From NCBI RefSeq assembly GCF_000348925.1, contig NZ_AODQ01000006.1:1-64000 (forward strand): a stretch of 64,000 bases of DNA. Reading direction: 5' to 3'. The stretch comes from Cesiribacter andamanensis AMV16 (GTDB lineage Bacteria > Bacteroidota > Bacteroidia > Cytophagales > Cyclobacteriaceae). The notes beneath the pieces were generated by a model. The model was not told the DNA's origin and searched no databases. It saw only the letters and a list, made by a program, of their open reading frames with translations. A program made the position numbers and the translations under genes. Positions 18,304 to 27,218 of this stretch are shown piece after piece. Numbering within the stretch: the first letter of the stretch is position 1; each line of letters starts with the position of its first letter.

Positions 18304-18902
18304 AGAGGGGCTACTCCATCCTGCCGGAGCCAGTCCTCTACAAAGGCTCTCAGCTCATCAAAAAATTGAAAAAACTCCTGCTCAAAAAGCGCATACTGCC
18401 GCTCCAGGTCCAGGGCCCCTTCTTCCATGCCCGAGCGAAAGCGGGTGCGGCGGGCCATGCCCTTACAGGCCTGCCCAATCCCTTCCAGGCTACGGTAGTG
18501 GTAGAGCCAGTTGCCCGCCTGCATATGATCCAGCAGGGGGTAGGCCGAGGCGGGAATCTGGGGGCGCTGCTGCTGCAGGAGCTCGTACACCCATAGGGTA
18601 TAGGGAAGCAGGGGCTGGTTGGCATACCGCTCAAAATTGGCGGCCAGCAGATGATCATAATAAAGATCTACCAGCACCCGTCCGTAGTGGCGGTACTTGG
18701 GAAACAGTCTTTTTTTGCCCTGCACCACCAGCGGGTGGCTATCGGTATAGCTATCAATAGCCCGGTGCAGGCGTATGCCCTGTTGCATGCCAGCAGGGTA
18801 CTGCTCCAGCTCTTTTCCCTTCACAAAATCACCAATAAAATTCCCCGTAAGCAGGGCAGGCTGCTCAGTGCCGGATAGGTATACATGGGCTAGAAAATTC
18901 AT
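18300..18902 (-). CDS. Acyl carrier protein phosphodiesterase-like protein
   Basis: A 200-residue protein of the AcpH/DUF479 family, starting MNFLAHVYLSG. Conserved features include GNFIGDFVKG, GIRLHRAIDSYTDSHP with the metal-binding His/Asp, and YDHLLAANF. In E. coli AcpH is reported to remove the 4'-phosphopantetheine group from acyl carrier protein. The frame continues upstream to 18995, but the ATG at 18902 matches the family N-terminus. Confidence 0.85.
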   Translation of the reverse strand: MNFLAHVYLSGTEQPALLTGNFIGDFVKGKELEQYPAGMQQGIRLHRAIDSYTDSHPLVVQGKKRLFPKYRHYGRVLVDLYYDHLLAANFERYANQPLLPYTLWVYELLQQQRPQIPASAYPLLDHMQAGNWLYHYRSLEGIGQACKGMARRTRFRSGMEEGALDLERQYALFEQEFFQFFDELRAFVEDWLRQDGVAPL

Positions 18903-19020
18903 ACAATCAGGGTAAATAGGCAGGTAGGGCCAGCGCAAGGGGGCAGGGCCCTGGGACTGCACAGCCTGCCACCAGCAGACGAAATAAGCAAACAATCAGA
19001 ACAACTAGCACTTTATGCTA

Positions 19021-19182
19021 GGCTGTGTCTGATGAATGCTTTTGAGTCTAAAAAAGATAAATTTTTGCTTAAGGCAAAGGTTCTTTTTTGAGGCATAGCC
19101 GCAGCTACGGTGAAAAAAAGACCTGCTGCCTTAAGTAAATAATTTGCTTTTTTGGGCCAAAGGGTATTCGTCAGACACAGCC
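19021..19182. mobile_element. 162-bp MITE-like element with TA target duplication
   Basis: Terminal inverted repeats GGCTGTGTCTGATGAAT (19021-19037) and ATTCGTCAGACACAGCC (19166-19182) match at 16 of 17 positions and are flanked by TA on both sides. The interior is also self-complementary (CTTAAGGCA near 19069 with TGCCTTAAG near 19127, and TAGC-CGCA-GCTA at the centre), so the whole element can fold into one long hairpin. There is no coding capacity. A TA duplication is typical of IS630/Tc1-type transposases, which would have to act in trans. It sits just upstream of a decayed transporter gene. Confidence 0.75.
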
Positions 19183-19219
19183 TAGTGGAATATCCTGCCT
19201 ACTCTAACCCTTTTTTTGC

Positions 19220-19607
19220 ATGCATCGTCTTATTCTGGCCCTGCTTTTTCTTCTGCCCCTTGCAGGTAATGCCCAGCAAAACAGACGGGAAGACCCCCTG
19301 AACTGATCAGCGACCGGCCCGACCGTACCATATCGGCCTATGTAGTGCCCAGTGGTATGGTACAGCTGGAAACAGGCAGCCGGCTGCTGTGGCGCTTACC
19401 TACGAGCTCACCGACAAACTTGGGGTCTATGCCGAGCTGTTTGGTGAAAAAGAAGCGAACCAGGAGGGGGTGCTGTCGGCGGGCAGCGGACTTGCCTACC
19501 TGCTGCTTCATAACCTGCAACTGGATGCATCGGCAGCCCTCAGGCTATCGGCCCAGGGAGATCGGGGCTACATAAGCGGCGGACTTTGCTGGGGTATTTC
19601 CCGCTAA
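19220..19607 (+). pseudogene. Remnant of an outer-membrane transporter gene
   Basis: The ATG at 19220 encodes a signal peptide (MHRLILALLFLLPLAGNAQQ) but hits a stop at 19304. Adding one C to the C5 run at 19294-19298 gives PPELISDRPDRTISAYVVPS, the typical start of a Bacteroidota MetA/phenol-type outer-membrane transporter. After VQLETGS the sequence jumps into ALTYELTDKLGVYAELFGEK and ends GGLCWGISR, the C-terminal strands of the same family. About 130-150 residues of barrel that such proteins normally contain are missing. So there is a frameshift plus an internal deletion, and the gene cannot be functional as it stands. Confidence 0.7.
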
Positions 19608-19696
19608 AGCTCCCCTGGCTGGGGTGCAATTATCTGCTGGCGGGCGTTACCTTTTTCGCCCAAACGTGTTATTCTTGCATATCAACCCCCATACGA

Positions 19697-21628
19697 TTGG
19701 CTACGCACAAACCCCTACCCCGGCCCGACGATGAACTGGAGCTTACCCGCCAGCTGCTGAAGCAGGAAAAAAAAGCCGAATTTGAGTACTACCGCAATAA
19801 GGTACTCAACACCTCGCTGGAAGACCGCCGCAAGGAAGGGGTGTGCTGGTACCCCATTGAGCTGCTTAGCCACAAGATCAGCACCGGCGAGCGCTATGTA
19901 ATGGACGTTGAGCGCATTGGCAGGCCTAACGAACCCCATGTCTTTACAGCCGGCAAGGCTATCAGCCTCTTTGTAAATGATGACAGCAATAGTAGGGCGG
20001 CGGCCGTGGTGAACTGGGTAAAGGGCAACCGCATGCGCTTTACCCTCAATGGGGATGACCTGCCCGACTGGCTCTACGATGGCAAGCTGGGCATTGACCT
20101 GCTCTTTGACGAGGCCAGCTACAAGGCCATGGATGCCGCCATGCAGAGCATTCTATTGGCCAAAGGCCGTACCCTGGAGTTGCGCGATACCCTGCTGGGC
20201 CATCACAAACCTTCCTTTAACCCCCTGCCCCCTGCTCCTGAGGGCCTGACGCTAAACGAGCCCCAGGTTGAAGCGCTGCGCCATGCCCTGGCAGCCAAAG
20301 ATGTGGCCATCATCCACGGGCCTCCCGGCACCGGCAAAACCACCACCCTGGTGCAGGTGATCCGCCAGGTGGTGCAGCAGGAGGGACAGGTGCTGGTGTG
20401 CGCCCCCAGCAATGCCGCCGTAGACCTGCTGGCCGATAAGCTCAGCGAGCAGGAGCTGAGCGTGCTGCGCATGGGCCACCCCGCCCGGGTAAACGAAGAC
20501 AACCTGCCCTATACCGTCGATGGCCGCATGGCCAGCCACCCCAGCTATAAAGAACTGAAGCGCCTGCGCAAAAAGGCCGAAGAGATGCGCAACATGGCCT
20601 TTAAGTACAAGCGCAGCTTTGGCCGCTCGGAGCGGGAGCAGCGCAAAATGCTCCTGCGCGAATCTTCCAGCCTAAAGGCCCAGGCCGAGCAGCTGGAGTA
20701 TTACCTGATGTACGACATCTTCGAAAAAACGCAGGTGTTCTGCGCCACGCTGGTAGGCGCCAATGGCCACCCCCTGCTGCAGGAGATGCGCTTTAAGACC
20801 CTCTTTATCGACGAGGCCGGGCAGGCGCTGGAACCTGCCTGCTGGATCCCCATCCAGATGGCTGAGCGGGTGATCTTTGCCGGCGACCACTGGCAGCTGC
20901 CCCCCACTATCAAAAGCTACGATGCCGCCCGGGAGGGCCTCTCCGAAACCCTGTTTGAAAAGTGCATTACCCGCACCGGGGCTGCCCGCATGCTGGAGGT
21001 GCAGTACCGCATGCACCGGCACATTATGGAGTTTAGCAGCCGGGAGTTCTACGGCGGTCGCCTGCAGGCAGCCCCTTCAGTAGCCGGCTGGCAGCTGCTG
21101 CCCGATGAGGCGCCCCTGGAGTTTGTAGATACGGCCGGCAGTGGCTTTGCCGAAACGCTCGATCCAGAAACCGTAAGCCTATATAATCAGGAAGAGGCCC
21201 GCGCCCTCTACAAGCACCTCAGCAGCCTGCTGGAGCGCCTAAACGCTGCGGGTGTTGTTACGGAAGCCCTGGAAGCCGGCATCATTGCCCCCTACCGGGC
21301 CCAGGTAAAGCTGTTAACCGAGCAGTTGCCCAACCAGCCCCAGCTCCGGGAAGCGCTGCCCAACCTGGACATCAATACCGTAGATGCCTTTCAGGGGCAG
21401 GAGCGCGACATTATGTACATCAGCCTGGTGCGCAGCAACGAGCGCGGAGAGATCGGCTTTCTGGCAGATGTGCGCCGCATGAACGTAGCCCTTACCCGCG
21501 CCAAAAAGAAGCTGGTGGTGCTGGGCGATAGCGCAACCTTTGGCAACAACCCCTTCTATAGCCGCTTTTTGGACTATGTGCAGGAGATCGGCGCGTATCG
21601 CTCGGTGTTTGAGTGGATGTACGACTAA
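19697..21628 (+). CDS. Superfamily 1 DNA/RNA helicase (IGHMBP2/Upf1-like)
   Basis: A helicase of about 643 residues. Motifs in order: Walker A HGPPGTGKTTTLV, motif Ia VCAPSNAAVDLL, motif II FIDEAGQALEP, motif III AGDHWQLPPTI, motif IV EVQYRMHRHIMEFSS, motif V TVDAFQGQERDIMYISLVRS and motif VI RMNVALTRAKKKL. The pattern is that of the Upf1/IGHMBP2 group common in Bacteroidota. The frame opens at ATG 19586, but that start overlaps the transporter remnant and encodes an unlikely N-terminus. I favour TTG 19697 (LATHKPLPRPDDELELTRQLL), about 20 bp after a weak -7 element TATTCTTG at 19670-19677. Start confidence is low; family confidence is high. Confidence 0.88.
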   Translation: MATHKPLPRPDDELELTRQLLKQEKKAEFEYYRNKVLNTSLEDRRKEGVCWYPIELLSHKISTGERYVMDVERIGRPNEPHVFTAGKAISLFVNDDSNSRAAAVVNWVKGNRMRFTLNGDDLPDWLYDGKLGIDLLFDEASYKAMDAAMQSILLAKGRTLELRDTLLGHHKPSFNPLPPAPEGLTLNEPQVEALRHALAAKDVAIIHGPPGTGKTTTLVQVIRQVVQQEGQVLVCAPSNAAVDLLADKLSEQELSVLRMGHPARVNEDNLPYTVDGRMASHPSYKELKRLRKKAEEMRNMAFKYKRSFGRSEREQRKMLLRESSSLKAQAEQLEYYLMYDIFEKTQVFCATLVGANGHPLLQEMRFKTLFIDEAGQALEPACWIPIQMAERVIFAGDHWQLPPTIKSYDAAREGLSETLFEKCITRTGAARMLEVQYRMHRHIMEFSSREFYGGRLQAAPSVAGWQLLPDEAPLEFVDTAGSGFAETLDPETVSLYNQEEARALYKHLSSLLERLNAAGVVTEALEAGIIAPYRAQVKLLTEQLPNQPQLREALPNLDINTVDAFQGQERDIMYISLVRSNERGEIGFLADVRRMNVALTRAKKKLVVLGDSATFGNNPFYSRFLDYVQEIGAYRSVFEWMYD

Positions 21629-21636
21629 GCCTGCCG

Positions 21637-22161
21637 ATGAATAGCCTGCCTGAAAACCTGATACTCTCCCCCCTCAAGCAGCAGGATTACCCGGCAGTAG
21701 CAGCCCTGCACCTGCTGGGCTGGCAGCAGGCCTATAGCCCTATTTTTGGTGCCGAAGCCCTGCAACAATTTAGCCTGCCTGCCTTTGAAGCACTCTGGCA
21801 GGAGCGTTTGGCCGTTCCAGATCGCCACTACCTGGGCCTGTGGCAGCACAAGCAGCTGTTGGGCTTTGCGGGCTTCGGACCGGCAGAAGCGCAACAGGCT
21901 TCCGCTGCAGAGGGGGAGATCTATCATTTTTACCTGCACCCGGCCAGCTGGGGCAGGGGGGTAGCAGGGCCTCTCATGAAGCGGGTACTCGGGGAGCTGA
22001 AGGAGGGGGGCTATCAACGGGCTGTGCTGTGGGTGCTGGACGCCAATGCGCGGGCCAGAAGCTTTTATGCCAATCATCAGTTTTCTGCCAACGGGCGCCG
22101 GCAGGAGCGCTACCGCTGGGGCCTGCACCTCATGGAGGTACAACTGGAGCGCTCCCTGTAG
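21637..22161 (+). CDS. GNAT-family N-acetyltransferase
   Basis: A 174-residue acetyltransferase with the GNAT acetyl-CoA-binding region YHFYLHPASWGRGVAGPLMK (motif A, with a degenerate RGxGxG/A) and a motif B ending VLDANARARSFYANHQF. The start at 21637 lies 9 bp after the helicase stop, so the two genes are likely co-transcribed. It resembles RimI/PhnO-type enzymes; the substrate is unknown. Confidence 0.82.
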   Translation: MNSLPENLILSPLKQQDYPAVAALHLLGWQQAYSPIFGAEALQQFSLPAFEALWQERLAVPDRHYLGLWQHKQLLGFAGFGPAEAQQASAAEGEIYHFYLHPASWGRGVAGPLMKRVLGELKEGGYQRAVLWVLDANARARSFYANHQFSANGRRQERYRWGLHLMEVQLERSL

Positions 22162-22306
22162 CAGCAAGGGGTGCCTGCAGCTTAGCCTGCCCTTTCCTGA
22201 ATCTCCTGCCCCCTTTTGCTCGGGTAAGGTGCTGCTTCTGTACAGGGCAGCTTACACTGGGGGGACTACCTGCCATATTTTCCCTTCTTTCCCCTTCTCC
22301 AAAACC

Positions 22307-22371
22307 TGATATAAATCATGTATTTAGGCCAAAAAGATCATTGCCGGCCGCAGGGGGGCATACTACCTTTA
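22307..22371 (+). promoter_or_regulatory. Fnr-type promoter of the regulator gene (autoregulation)
   Basis: TGATATAAATCA (22307-22318) is a TGA-N6-TCA site centred at 22312.5. Centred 22 bp downstream, at 22334.5, the right half-site GATCA is present but the TGA half is missing. TACCTTTA (22364-22371), close to TAnnTTTG, is centred exactly 33 bp after that. The layout matches the promoters at 23294, 39310 and 44459. The regulator encoded just downstream probably binds here. Confidence 0.65.
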
Positions 22372-22502
22372 CAAAAAATTCTGCCTGTAGGGGCAGAAAA
22401 GGATAGGGATCTGAAGGCTTTGAAGAGTCTTGATTTAAGGGGGTTAATCACTTCATTGTCAGGGCATGATGTAGTCAGGAGATGCCGTAAATATGGGATG
22501 CT

Positions 22503-23214
22503 ATGCCAACAAAAAAAGCACTGGATATCCGCTGTGAGGACTGTCAGTTCCGCAAGAACTCCCTTTTTGGGGTTCTTTGCCAGGACGAGCTCAGCCAGGT
22601 GTCGGATGCTAAATCCTGTACGGTTTACAAAAAAAGGACAGGTGCTCTTCCATGAGGGAACCCGCCCCCTGGGCGTTTTCTGCCTTTACGAGGGCAAAAT
22701 CAAGGTGTACAAGCTTGGCTCCGATGGCAAGGAGCAGATCATCCGCATTGCCAAGGAAAGCGATATCCTGGGCTATAAGGCCATGATCAGCGAGGAGGAA
22801 TATACCGTAACGGCCGAAACGCTGGAAGACTGCACCATCTGCTTTCTTCCAAAAAATGATTTTTTGCACCTGGTGTCGGACAGTCCCACCTTTAACAAGC
22901 GCCTGATGCAGAGCATCTGCCATGAGCTGGGCCTGATGTCCAGCAGCCTTACCAACCTGGCCCAGAAGTCGGTGCGGGAGCGCCTGGCCATTAGTCTGCT
23001 GATGCTCAAGGATACCTATGGCACCGAGGGCGGACCCGGCGAGGAGGTAGAGATCAACCTGACCCGGGAAGACCTGGCCAACATTGTGGGCACGGCCACC
23101 GAAACCCTTATCCGGCTGCTGCACGATTTTAAGGAAGAAGACCTCATAGAGACCAAAGGCCGCAAGATAGTGGTAAAGAATGCCCGCGGACTGGCCAAAG
23201 CAGGCCGGCTCTAG
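22503..23214 (+). CDS. Crp/Fnr-family regulator with N-terminal cysteines (frameshifted)
   Basis: From ATG 22503 the protein starts MPTKKALDIRCEDCQF and carries Cys at 11, 14, 26 and 39. The frame breaks in an A7 run (22629-22635); with six A residues it reads VYKKGQVLFHEGTRPLGVF and continues into the cyclic-nucleotide-binding-like barrel, the dimer helix and the HTH (TREDLANIVGTATETLIRLL) to the stop at 23214. Corrected length is about 236 residues. The cysteines could hold an oxygen-sensing Fe-S cluster as in Fnr, although their spacing differs from E. coli Fnr. Fnr-like boxes precede this gene, the neighbouring stress protein and the cbb3 operons, so it is the best candidate for their regulator. 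Confidence 0.82.
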
Positions 23215-23293
23215 GGAGCCAGGGGGATGGGGCCAGCAGCCTGGGGAAGCGCTGCCATGCAACTGGCCTTCTGGCCTGGGCTGCCGGCCAAAG

Positions 23294-23358
23294 TGACAAA
23301 TATCATGTTTTGCCTTGATGGCAGTCATAGCCCTTCTGCTGGTATGCTCCCATTTTTG
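23294..23358 (+). promoter_or_regulatory. Tandem Fnr-type promoter of the stress protein-CcoI operon
   Basis: TGACAAATATCA (23294-23305, centre 23299.5) and TGATGGCAGTCA (23316-23327, centre 23321.5) are two TGA-N6-TCA sites 22 bp apart. The -7-like CATTTTTG (23351-23358, centre 23354.5) is 33 bp further on. The spacing is identical to the ccoS and ccoH promoters. The ATG of the stress protein is at 23484. Confidence 0.7.
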
Positions 23359-23483
23359 TACCATGAGAAAACGGAGCCTGATCAGCAGCACGCTGCCTGC
23401 CCGGGCTGGTAGAAATAAACAGGCAAAGGCCGCTTTTCGATCCCTCTATTCCCAACACCTGCACCCAAAACGATTAGGACGGT

Positions 23484-24374
23484 ATGCGCTGCAAGAAAAT
23501 ACTCATAGGCTTTGGTAGCACCATATACAGCGAGCTGGAGGTAGACTTCACCATCCGCTACCTGGCACAGCCCAAGATGCTGCTGGTAGGCGCCGTGCTG
23601 AACGATCTGCAGGGGCTGCCCCAGCATGAGCCCTGCGAAGATTCCAAATGCAAGGGCAGTGCCCAGGCCTGCGTGCAGAAAAAAGTGGGCAAAGACCGCC
23701 AGCGCCTGCATGCCTACCTGCACGAGCGCTGCGAAGCCCTCTGCTGCAGGGCCGTGGTGCACCAGGATGGCGGCACCACCCTGGATGCGCTGATGCACGA
23801 AACCCGCTATGCCGATCTGCTGGTAATTTCGCAGGAGACCTACCTGGCCAGCACAACCAGTGGGGGCCAGCTGGTGCCCGTAAGCCGCGTGCTGGAGAAT
23901 TGCGACTGCCCGGTGCTGGTAGTGCCTCCCCATCCGGCCGATCTGGAGCAGGTAGTGCTTACCTTTGATGGCTCGGCCCGGGCTATGGCCGGCATCAAGC
24001 AATTTGCTTACGTACTGGCCGGCATTACCCAGTTGCTGCCCGTAACGGTGCTGGCTACCTACTCAGAGACCAACGAGCTTACCGCTTCGGAAGAAAAGCT
24101 CTTTATCGAATACCTCAAGCAACATTTCCGGAATGTGGCCCTGCACCGCATCTGCGAGAATTCGGAGCGCACCCTGCTATCGGCCGTGGGCCTGAATGAA
24201 AATTCGCTGGTGGTGGTCAATAACCCCTCTCCGCAAAACCTCCCGCTCCTGAAAAAATTACTGGATGGCGCCGCCACGCTGCATACCCCCCCTGCGGGTA
24301 TTTACCCATGGCGCCAACGACCGCAAAGAAGAAGCTGTAAATGCCTAAGAAGTTGGAAAAAGACCTGTTGGTAG
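23484..24374 (+). CDS. Universal stress protein, tandem Usp domains, cysteine-rich (frameshifted end)
   Basis: About 287 residues with two UspA-like domains. Domain 1 holds an unusual cysteine cluster (Cys51, 56, 63, 83, 87 and 88, around PCEDSKCKGSAQAC) and ends CPVLVVPPH. Domain 2 starts VVLTFDGSARAMAGIKQF. The literal frame ends at 24374 with an odd basic tail. Removing one C from the C7 run at 24286-24292 gives a tail ending RVFTHGANDRKEEAVNA and a stop at 24346-24348, overlapping the ATPase start codon at 24341 by 8 bp, as expected for translational coupling. Its place between the Fnr gene and ccoI, behind Fnr boxes, suggests a role under low oxygen. Usp proteins bind ATP or sense stress; the exact role is unknown. 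Confidence 0.82.
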   Translation: MRCKKILIGFGSTIYSELEVDFTIRYLAQPKMLLVGAVLNDLQGLPQHEPCEDSKCKGSAQACVQKKVGKDRQRLHAYLHERCEALCCRAVVHQDGGTTLDALMHETRYADLLVISQETYLASTTSGGQLVPVSRVLENCDCPVLVVPPHPADLEQVVLTFDGSARAMAGIKQFAYVLAGITQLLPVTVLATYSETNELTASEEKLFIEYLKQHFRNVALHRICENSERTLLSAVGLNENSLVVVNNPSPQNLPLLKKLLDGAATLHTPPAGIYPWRQRPQRRSCKCLRSWKKTCW

Positions 24375-26776
24375 AAGGCCTTAAGCTGGCTGTAGAAAAT
24401 AAAGGCGCCACCAGCTGTTACCACTGTGGCGACAAACTACCCATCAACCCCCTGATGAGCTTTGGCCACAGCTTTTGCTGCCAGGGCTGCCAGACCGTGT
24501 ATGAGCTGCTGCATGAAAGCGGCATGGAGGAATTTTACTCCCTGCCCGAGCGCAGCACCAGCAAGGGGGGTGAAGAAAAGCAGGAACAGTGGGCCTACCT
24601 GGAGCATGAAGAAGTGCGCCAGAAGCTGCTAAGCTTTACCGATGGCAGCATCAGCAAAGCAACGTTCTACCTGCCCGCCATCCATTGCAGCTCCTGCATC
24701 TGGCTGCTGGAAAACCTGCACAAGCTTAGCCCCGGCATCCGCTCTTCGGTGGTGAACTTCGGCAAGAAAGAGGTAAGCATTACCTGGGCCGAAGGCGAGC
24801 TCCCCCTGCGGGCGCTGGTAGAATTGCTCAGCCGCCTGGGCTATGCGCCCGATATCAGCCTGGAAAGTGTAAAGGGACAAAAGAAGAAGCGGGACTGGAG
24901 CTTTTACCTCAAGCTGGGCATTGCCGGCTTCTGCTTTGGCAACATCATGATGCTGAGCCTGCCCGAGTACCTCGATGGCAAGGGGCTGGTAGATCCCGAG
25001 TACCAGCAGTTCTTCTCCTGGCTCAACATGCTGCTGGCCCTGCCGGTGGTCTTTTACTCCGCTACCGAATTTTACACCTCGGCCTGGCGGGGCCTGCGCT
25101 ATAAGTACATCAGCCTGGACATGACCATTACGCTGGGCATCTTTACCATCTGGGGCCGCAGCATGTGGGAGATCCTGACGGTAACCGGCGCCGGCTATAT
25201 GGATAGCCTCTGCGGCCTGATCTTTTTCCTGCTCATTGGCAAATGGTACCAGAGCAAAACCTACGAGGCCCTGAGCTTTGAGCGGGACTACAACAGCTAC
25301 TTTCCCGTAGCCGCCACCCGCCTCAAAGGGGGTAAAGAAGATACCGTGCTGCTAAAAGACCTGGAGCCGGGTGACCGCATCCTGATCCGTAACCAGGAGC
25401 TGATTCCCGCCGATGCCATTCTGATGAAGGGCGAAGGTAAGGTGGATTATGCCTTTGTTACGGGCGAATCGGCACCGCAAAGCCGCCAAAGTGGCGATCT
25501 GCTCTATGCCGGTGGCCGCCAGACCGGGGGTACGCTGGAGGTGGAGATCAAAAAGAAGGTAGAAAGCAGCTACCTCACCCAGCTCTGGAACCAGGAAGTG
25601 TTTCAGAAGGGCAATACCCATAAACTCTCGGCCCTGGTGCAGGGCCTGAGCAGCCGCTTTACCTGGTTTATTCTGCTGCTGAGCCTGGCTACGGCTGCCT
25701 ACTGGTACTGGGCCAATCCGGCCGAGATCTGGAATACCGTAACGGCGGTGCTCATTGTGGCCTGCCCCTGTGCACTGGCGCTGGTGATTCCCTTTGCCTT
25801 TGGCAATACCATACGGGTGCTGGGCCGCTGGGGCCTCTACCTCAAAAATGCCGAAGCCGTAGAAGACCTGGCCCTTACCGATACGCTGGTGTTTGACAAG
25901 ACCGGCACCATCACCCACAAGAAGGGGGCAGGGCTGGCGTTCGTAGGGGAGCTGGATGAGGCTGCCCAATCAGCCATCCGCTCCCTAACCCGCACCTCTA
26001 CCCACCCCCTGAGCCAACGCATTTATCAGAAGCTGGGTGATGCCGTGCCTCTGTGCCCGGTGCAGGCCTATGCCGAAGAAGCGGGTAGGGGCATCAGCGG
26101 CTGGGTGGGCGATGAAGAATATAAGCTCGGATCGGCTAGCTTTGTAGGCCTTCCTAAAGAAGAAGGCAGCCGGGCTACCCGCGTATACATCAGCCGCAAC
26201 GGCCAGCCCCTTGGCCATTACGAGTTCCAGAGCCAGTACCGCGAGGGCTTGGATGTACTCCTGGGCAGGCTGCGCAAACAGGGCTATGAGCTGCACCTGC
26301 TCAGCGGCGATAATGACCGGGAGCGCGCCGTGCTGCAGAACTCCTTTGATGCGCTGCACTTTAACCAGCAGCCCATGGACAAGCTGCAGTACATTCGCCG
26401 GCTGAAGGCACAGGGCAAAAAGGTGATGATGGTGGGCGATGGCCTCAACGATGCCGGCGCCCTGAAGGAAAGCCAGCTGGGCATCAGCGTTAGTGATGAT
26501 GTGTATCATTTCTCCCCTGCCTGCGATGCCATTCTGGATGCCAAGCGCTTTGAAAAGATCCTTACCGGCATGCAGCTGGCCAAAAGCAGCATGCGCATCA
26601 TTAACATTGCCTTTATCCTATCCTTTCTCTACAACATCATTGGCCTGAGCTTTGCCGTTACGGCCAACCTGGCGCCCATTGTCTGCGCCATCCTGATGCC
26701 GCTAAGCTCGGTGACCATTGTAGGGTTTGTGACGGCCGCCGTGCTTTGGAAGGGCAGCAGACTGGAAAAAGACTAG
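24341..26776 (+). CDS. ccoI: CcoI-type copper-transporting P-type ATPase
   Basis: An 811-residue P1B-type ATPase. The N-terminus has a zinc-ribbon-like segment (CYHCGDKL, FCCQGCQTVYELL), then a heavy-metal-associated domain with IHCSSCIWLLENL. Next come membrane helices, the CPC ion-binding motif VACPCALALVIPF, the phosphorylation motif DKTGTITHK, an HP motif (STHPLSQ) and the hinge MVGDGLNDAGAL. The ferredoxin-like N-terminal cysteines and the IHCSSC variant are typical of CcoI/FixI, which supplies copper for cbb3 oxidase assembly. It overlaps the stress-protein gene and shares its Fnr-type promoter, consistent with the cbb3 operon at 39.4 kb. Confidence 0.92.
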   Translation: MPKKLEKDLLVEGLKLAVENKGATSCYHCGDKLPINPLMSFGHSFCCQGCQTVYELLHESGMEEFYSLPERSTSKGGEEKQEQWAYLEHEEVRQKLLSFTDGSISKATFYLPAIHCSSCIWLLENLHKLSPGIRSSVVNFGKKEVSITWAEGELPLRALVELLSRLGYAPDISLESVKGQKKKRDWSFYLKLGIAGFCFGNIMMLSLPEYLDGKGLVDPEYQQFFSWLNMLLALPVVFYSATEFYTSAWRGLRYKYISLDMTITLGIFTIWGRSMWEILTVTGAGYMDSLCGLIFFLLIGKWYQSKTYEALSFERDYNSYFPVAATRLKGGKEDTVLLKDLEPGDRILIRNQELIPADAILMKGEGKVDYAFVTGESAPQSRQSGDLLYAGGRQTGGTLEVEIKKKVESSYLTQLWNQEVFQKGNTHKLSALVQGLSSRFTWFILLLSLATAAYWYWANPAEIWNTVTAVLIVACPCALALVIPFAFGNTIRVLGRWGLYLKNAEAVEDLALTDTLVFDKTGTITHKKGAGLAFVGELDEAAQSAIRSLTRTSTHPLSQRIYQKLGDAVPLCPVQAYAEEAGRGISGWVGDEEYKLGSASFVGLPKEEGSRATRVYISRNGQPLGHYEFQSQYREGLDVLLGRLRKQGYELHLLSGDNDRERAVLQNSFDALHFNQQPMDKLQYIRRLKAQGKKVMMVGDGLNDAGALKESQLGISVSDDVYHFSPACDAILDAKRFEKILTGMQLAKSSMRIINIAFILSFLYNIIGLSFAVTANLAPIVCAILMPLSSVTIVGFVTAAVLWKGSRLEKD

Positions 26777-26808
26777 AATTACTGTTTAATCCTCTTCATA
26801 TTCAGACT

Positions 26809-26841
26809 AAAAAGCGGGGCTTCCTGATGGCCCTGCTTTTT
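26809..26841 (+). terminator. Terminator after ccoI
   Basis: AAAAAGCGGGGC (26809-26820) pairs with GCCCTGCTTTTT (26830-26841) with one G-T wobble and ends in a T5 run. It lies 33 bp after the ccoI stop. Confidence 0.8.
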
Positions 26842-26881
26842 ATGAACCTGCACTAACTCAACCATCAGATAAAAAAAAGGC

Positions 26882-26907
26882 CAGCTCTTCAGGGGCTGGT
26901 TTTTTTG
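26882..26907 (+). terminator. Second terminator-like hairpin after ccoI
   Basis: CCAGCTC (26882-26888) pairs with GGGCTGG (26894-26900), followed by a run of T residues. It may serve as back-up termination. Confidence 0.7.
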
Positions 26908-26984
26908 GCTCTTCTTGCTTTTTTAAGGATGCTGTTTACGGTAAAAAATTGTGTTGAAAGAAATGGCTTGCGTACCAGCAGTAC

Positions 26985-27118
26985 TGTTGGTGAAAACACC
27001 AACAGTTGGAGAGGGGCTGGGCATATGGGGCTGCCCACCCTTATTGGTGTTTTCAGGCTGCTACTTAAAGGCTTCTTTTCTACCCCCACTTTCTTCTTGT
27101 TGGTGTTTTCACCAACAA
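26985..27118. repeat. Pair of 22-bp-type palindromic repeats
   Basis: The left unit (26985-27004) has arms TGTTGGTG and CACCAACA around AAAA. The right unit (27097-27118) has arms TTGTTGGTG and CACCAACAA around TTTT. A partial unit, TTATTGGTGTTTTCA, lies at 27041-27055. The same unit recurs at 33750, 33866, 37241, 37337, 37402 and 37571, always in non-coding DNA around the arginine genes. The interiors of the pairs are not alike. Confidence 0.85.
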
Positions 27119-27218
27119 CTCCAACTATCCCTTTCTCAACTCATCGAACTAAAACACCTCGGCTTACGTATTCCCCCATAGATCCCTTTTCTTTTCTGAA
27201 AATATAAAGCGGAGACTA

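Noticed and set aside
26905-27207. ORF of 100 codons over the palindromic pair
   Set aside because: The frame is created by the repeats (LVFSPTT-like peptides) and its composition is not protein-like.
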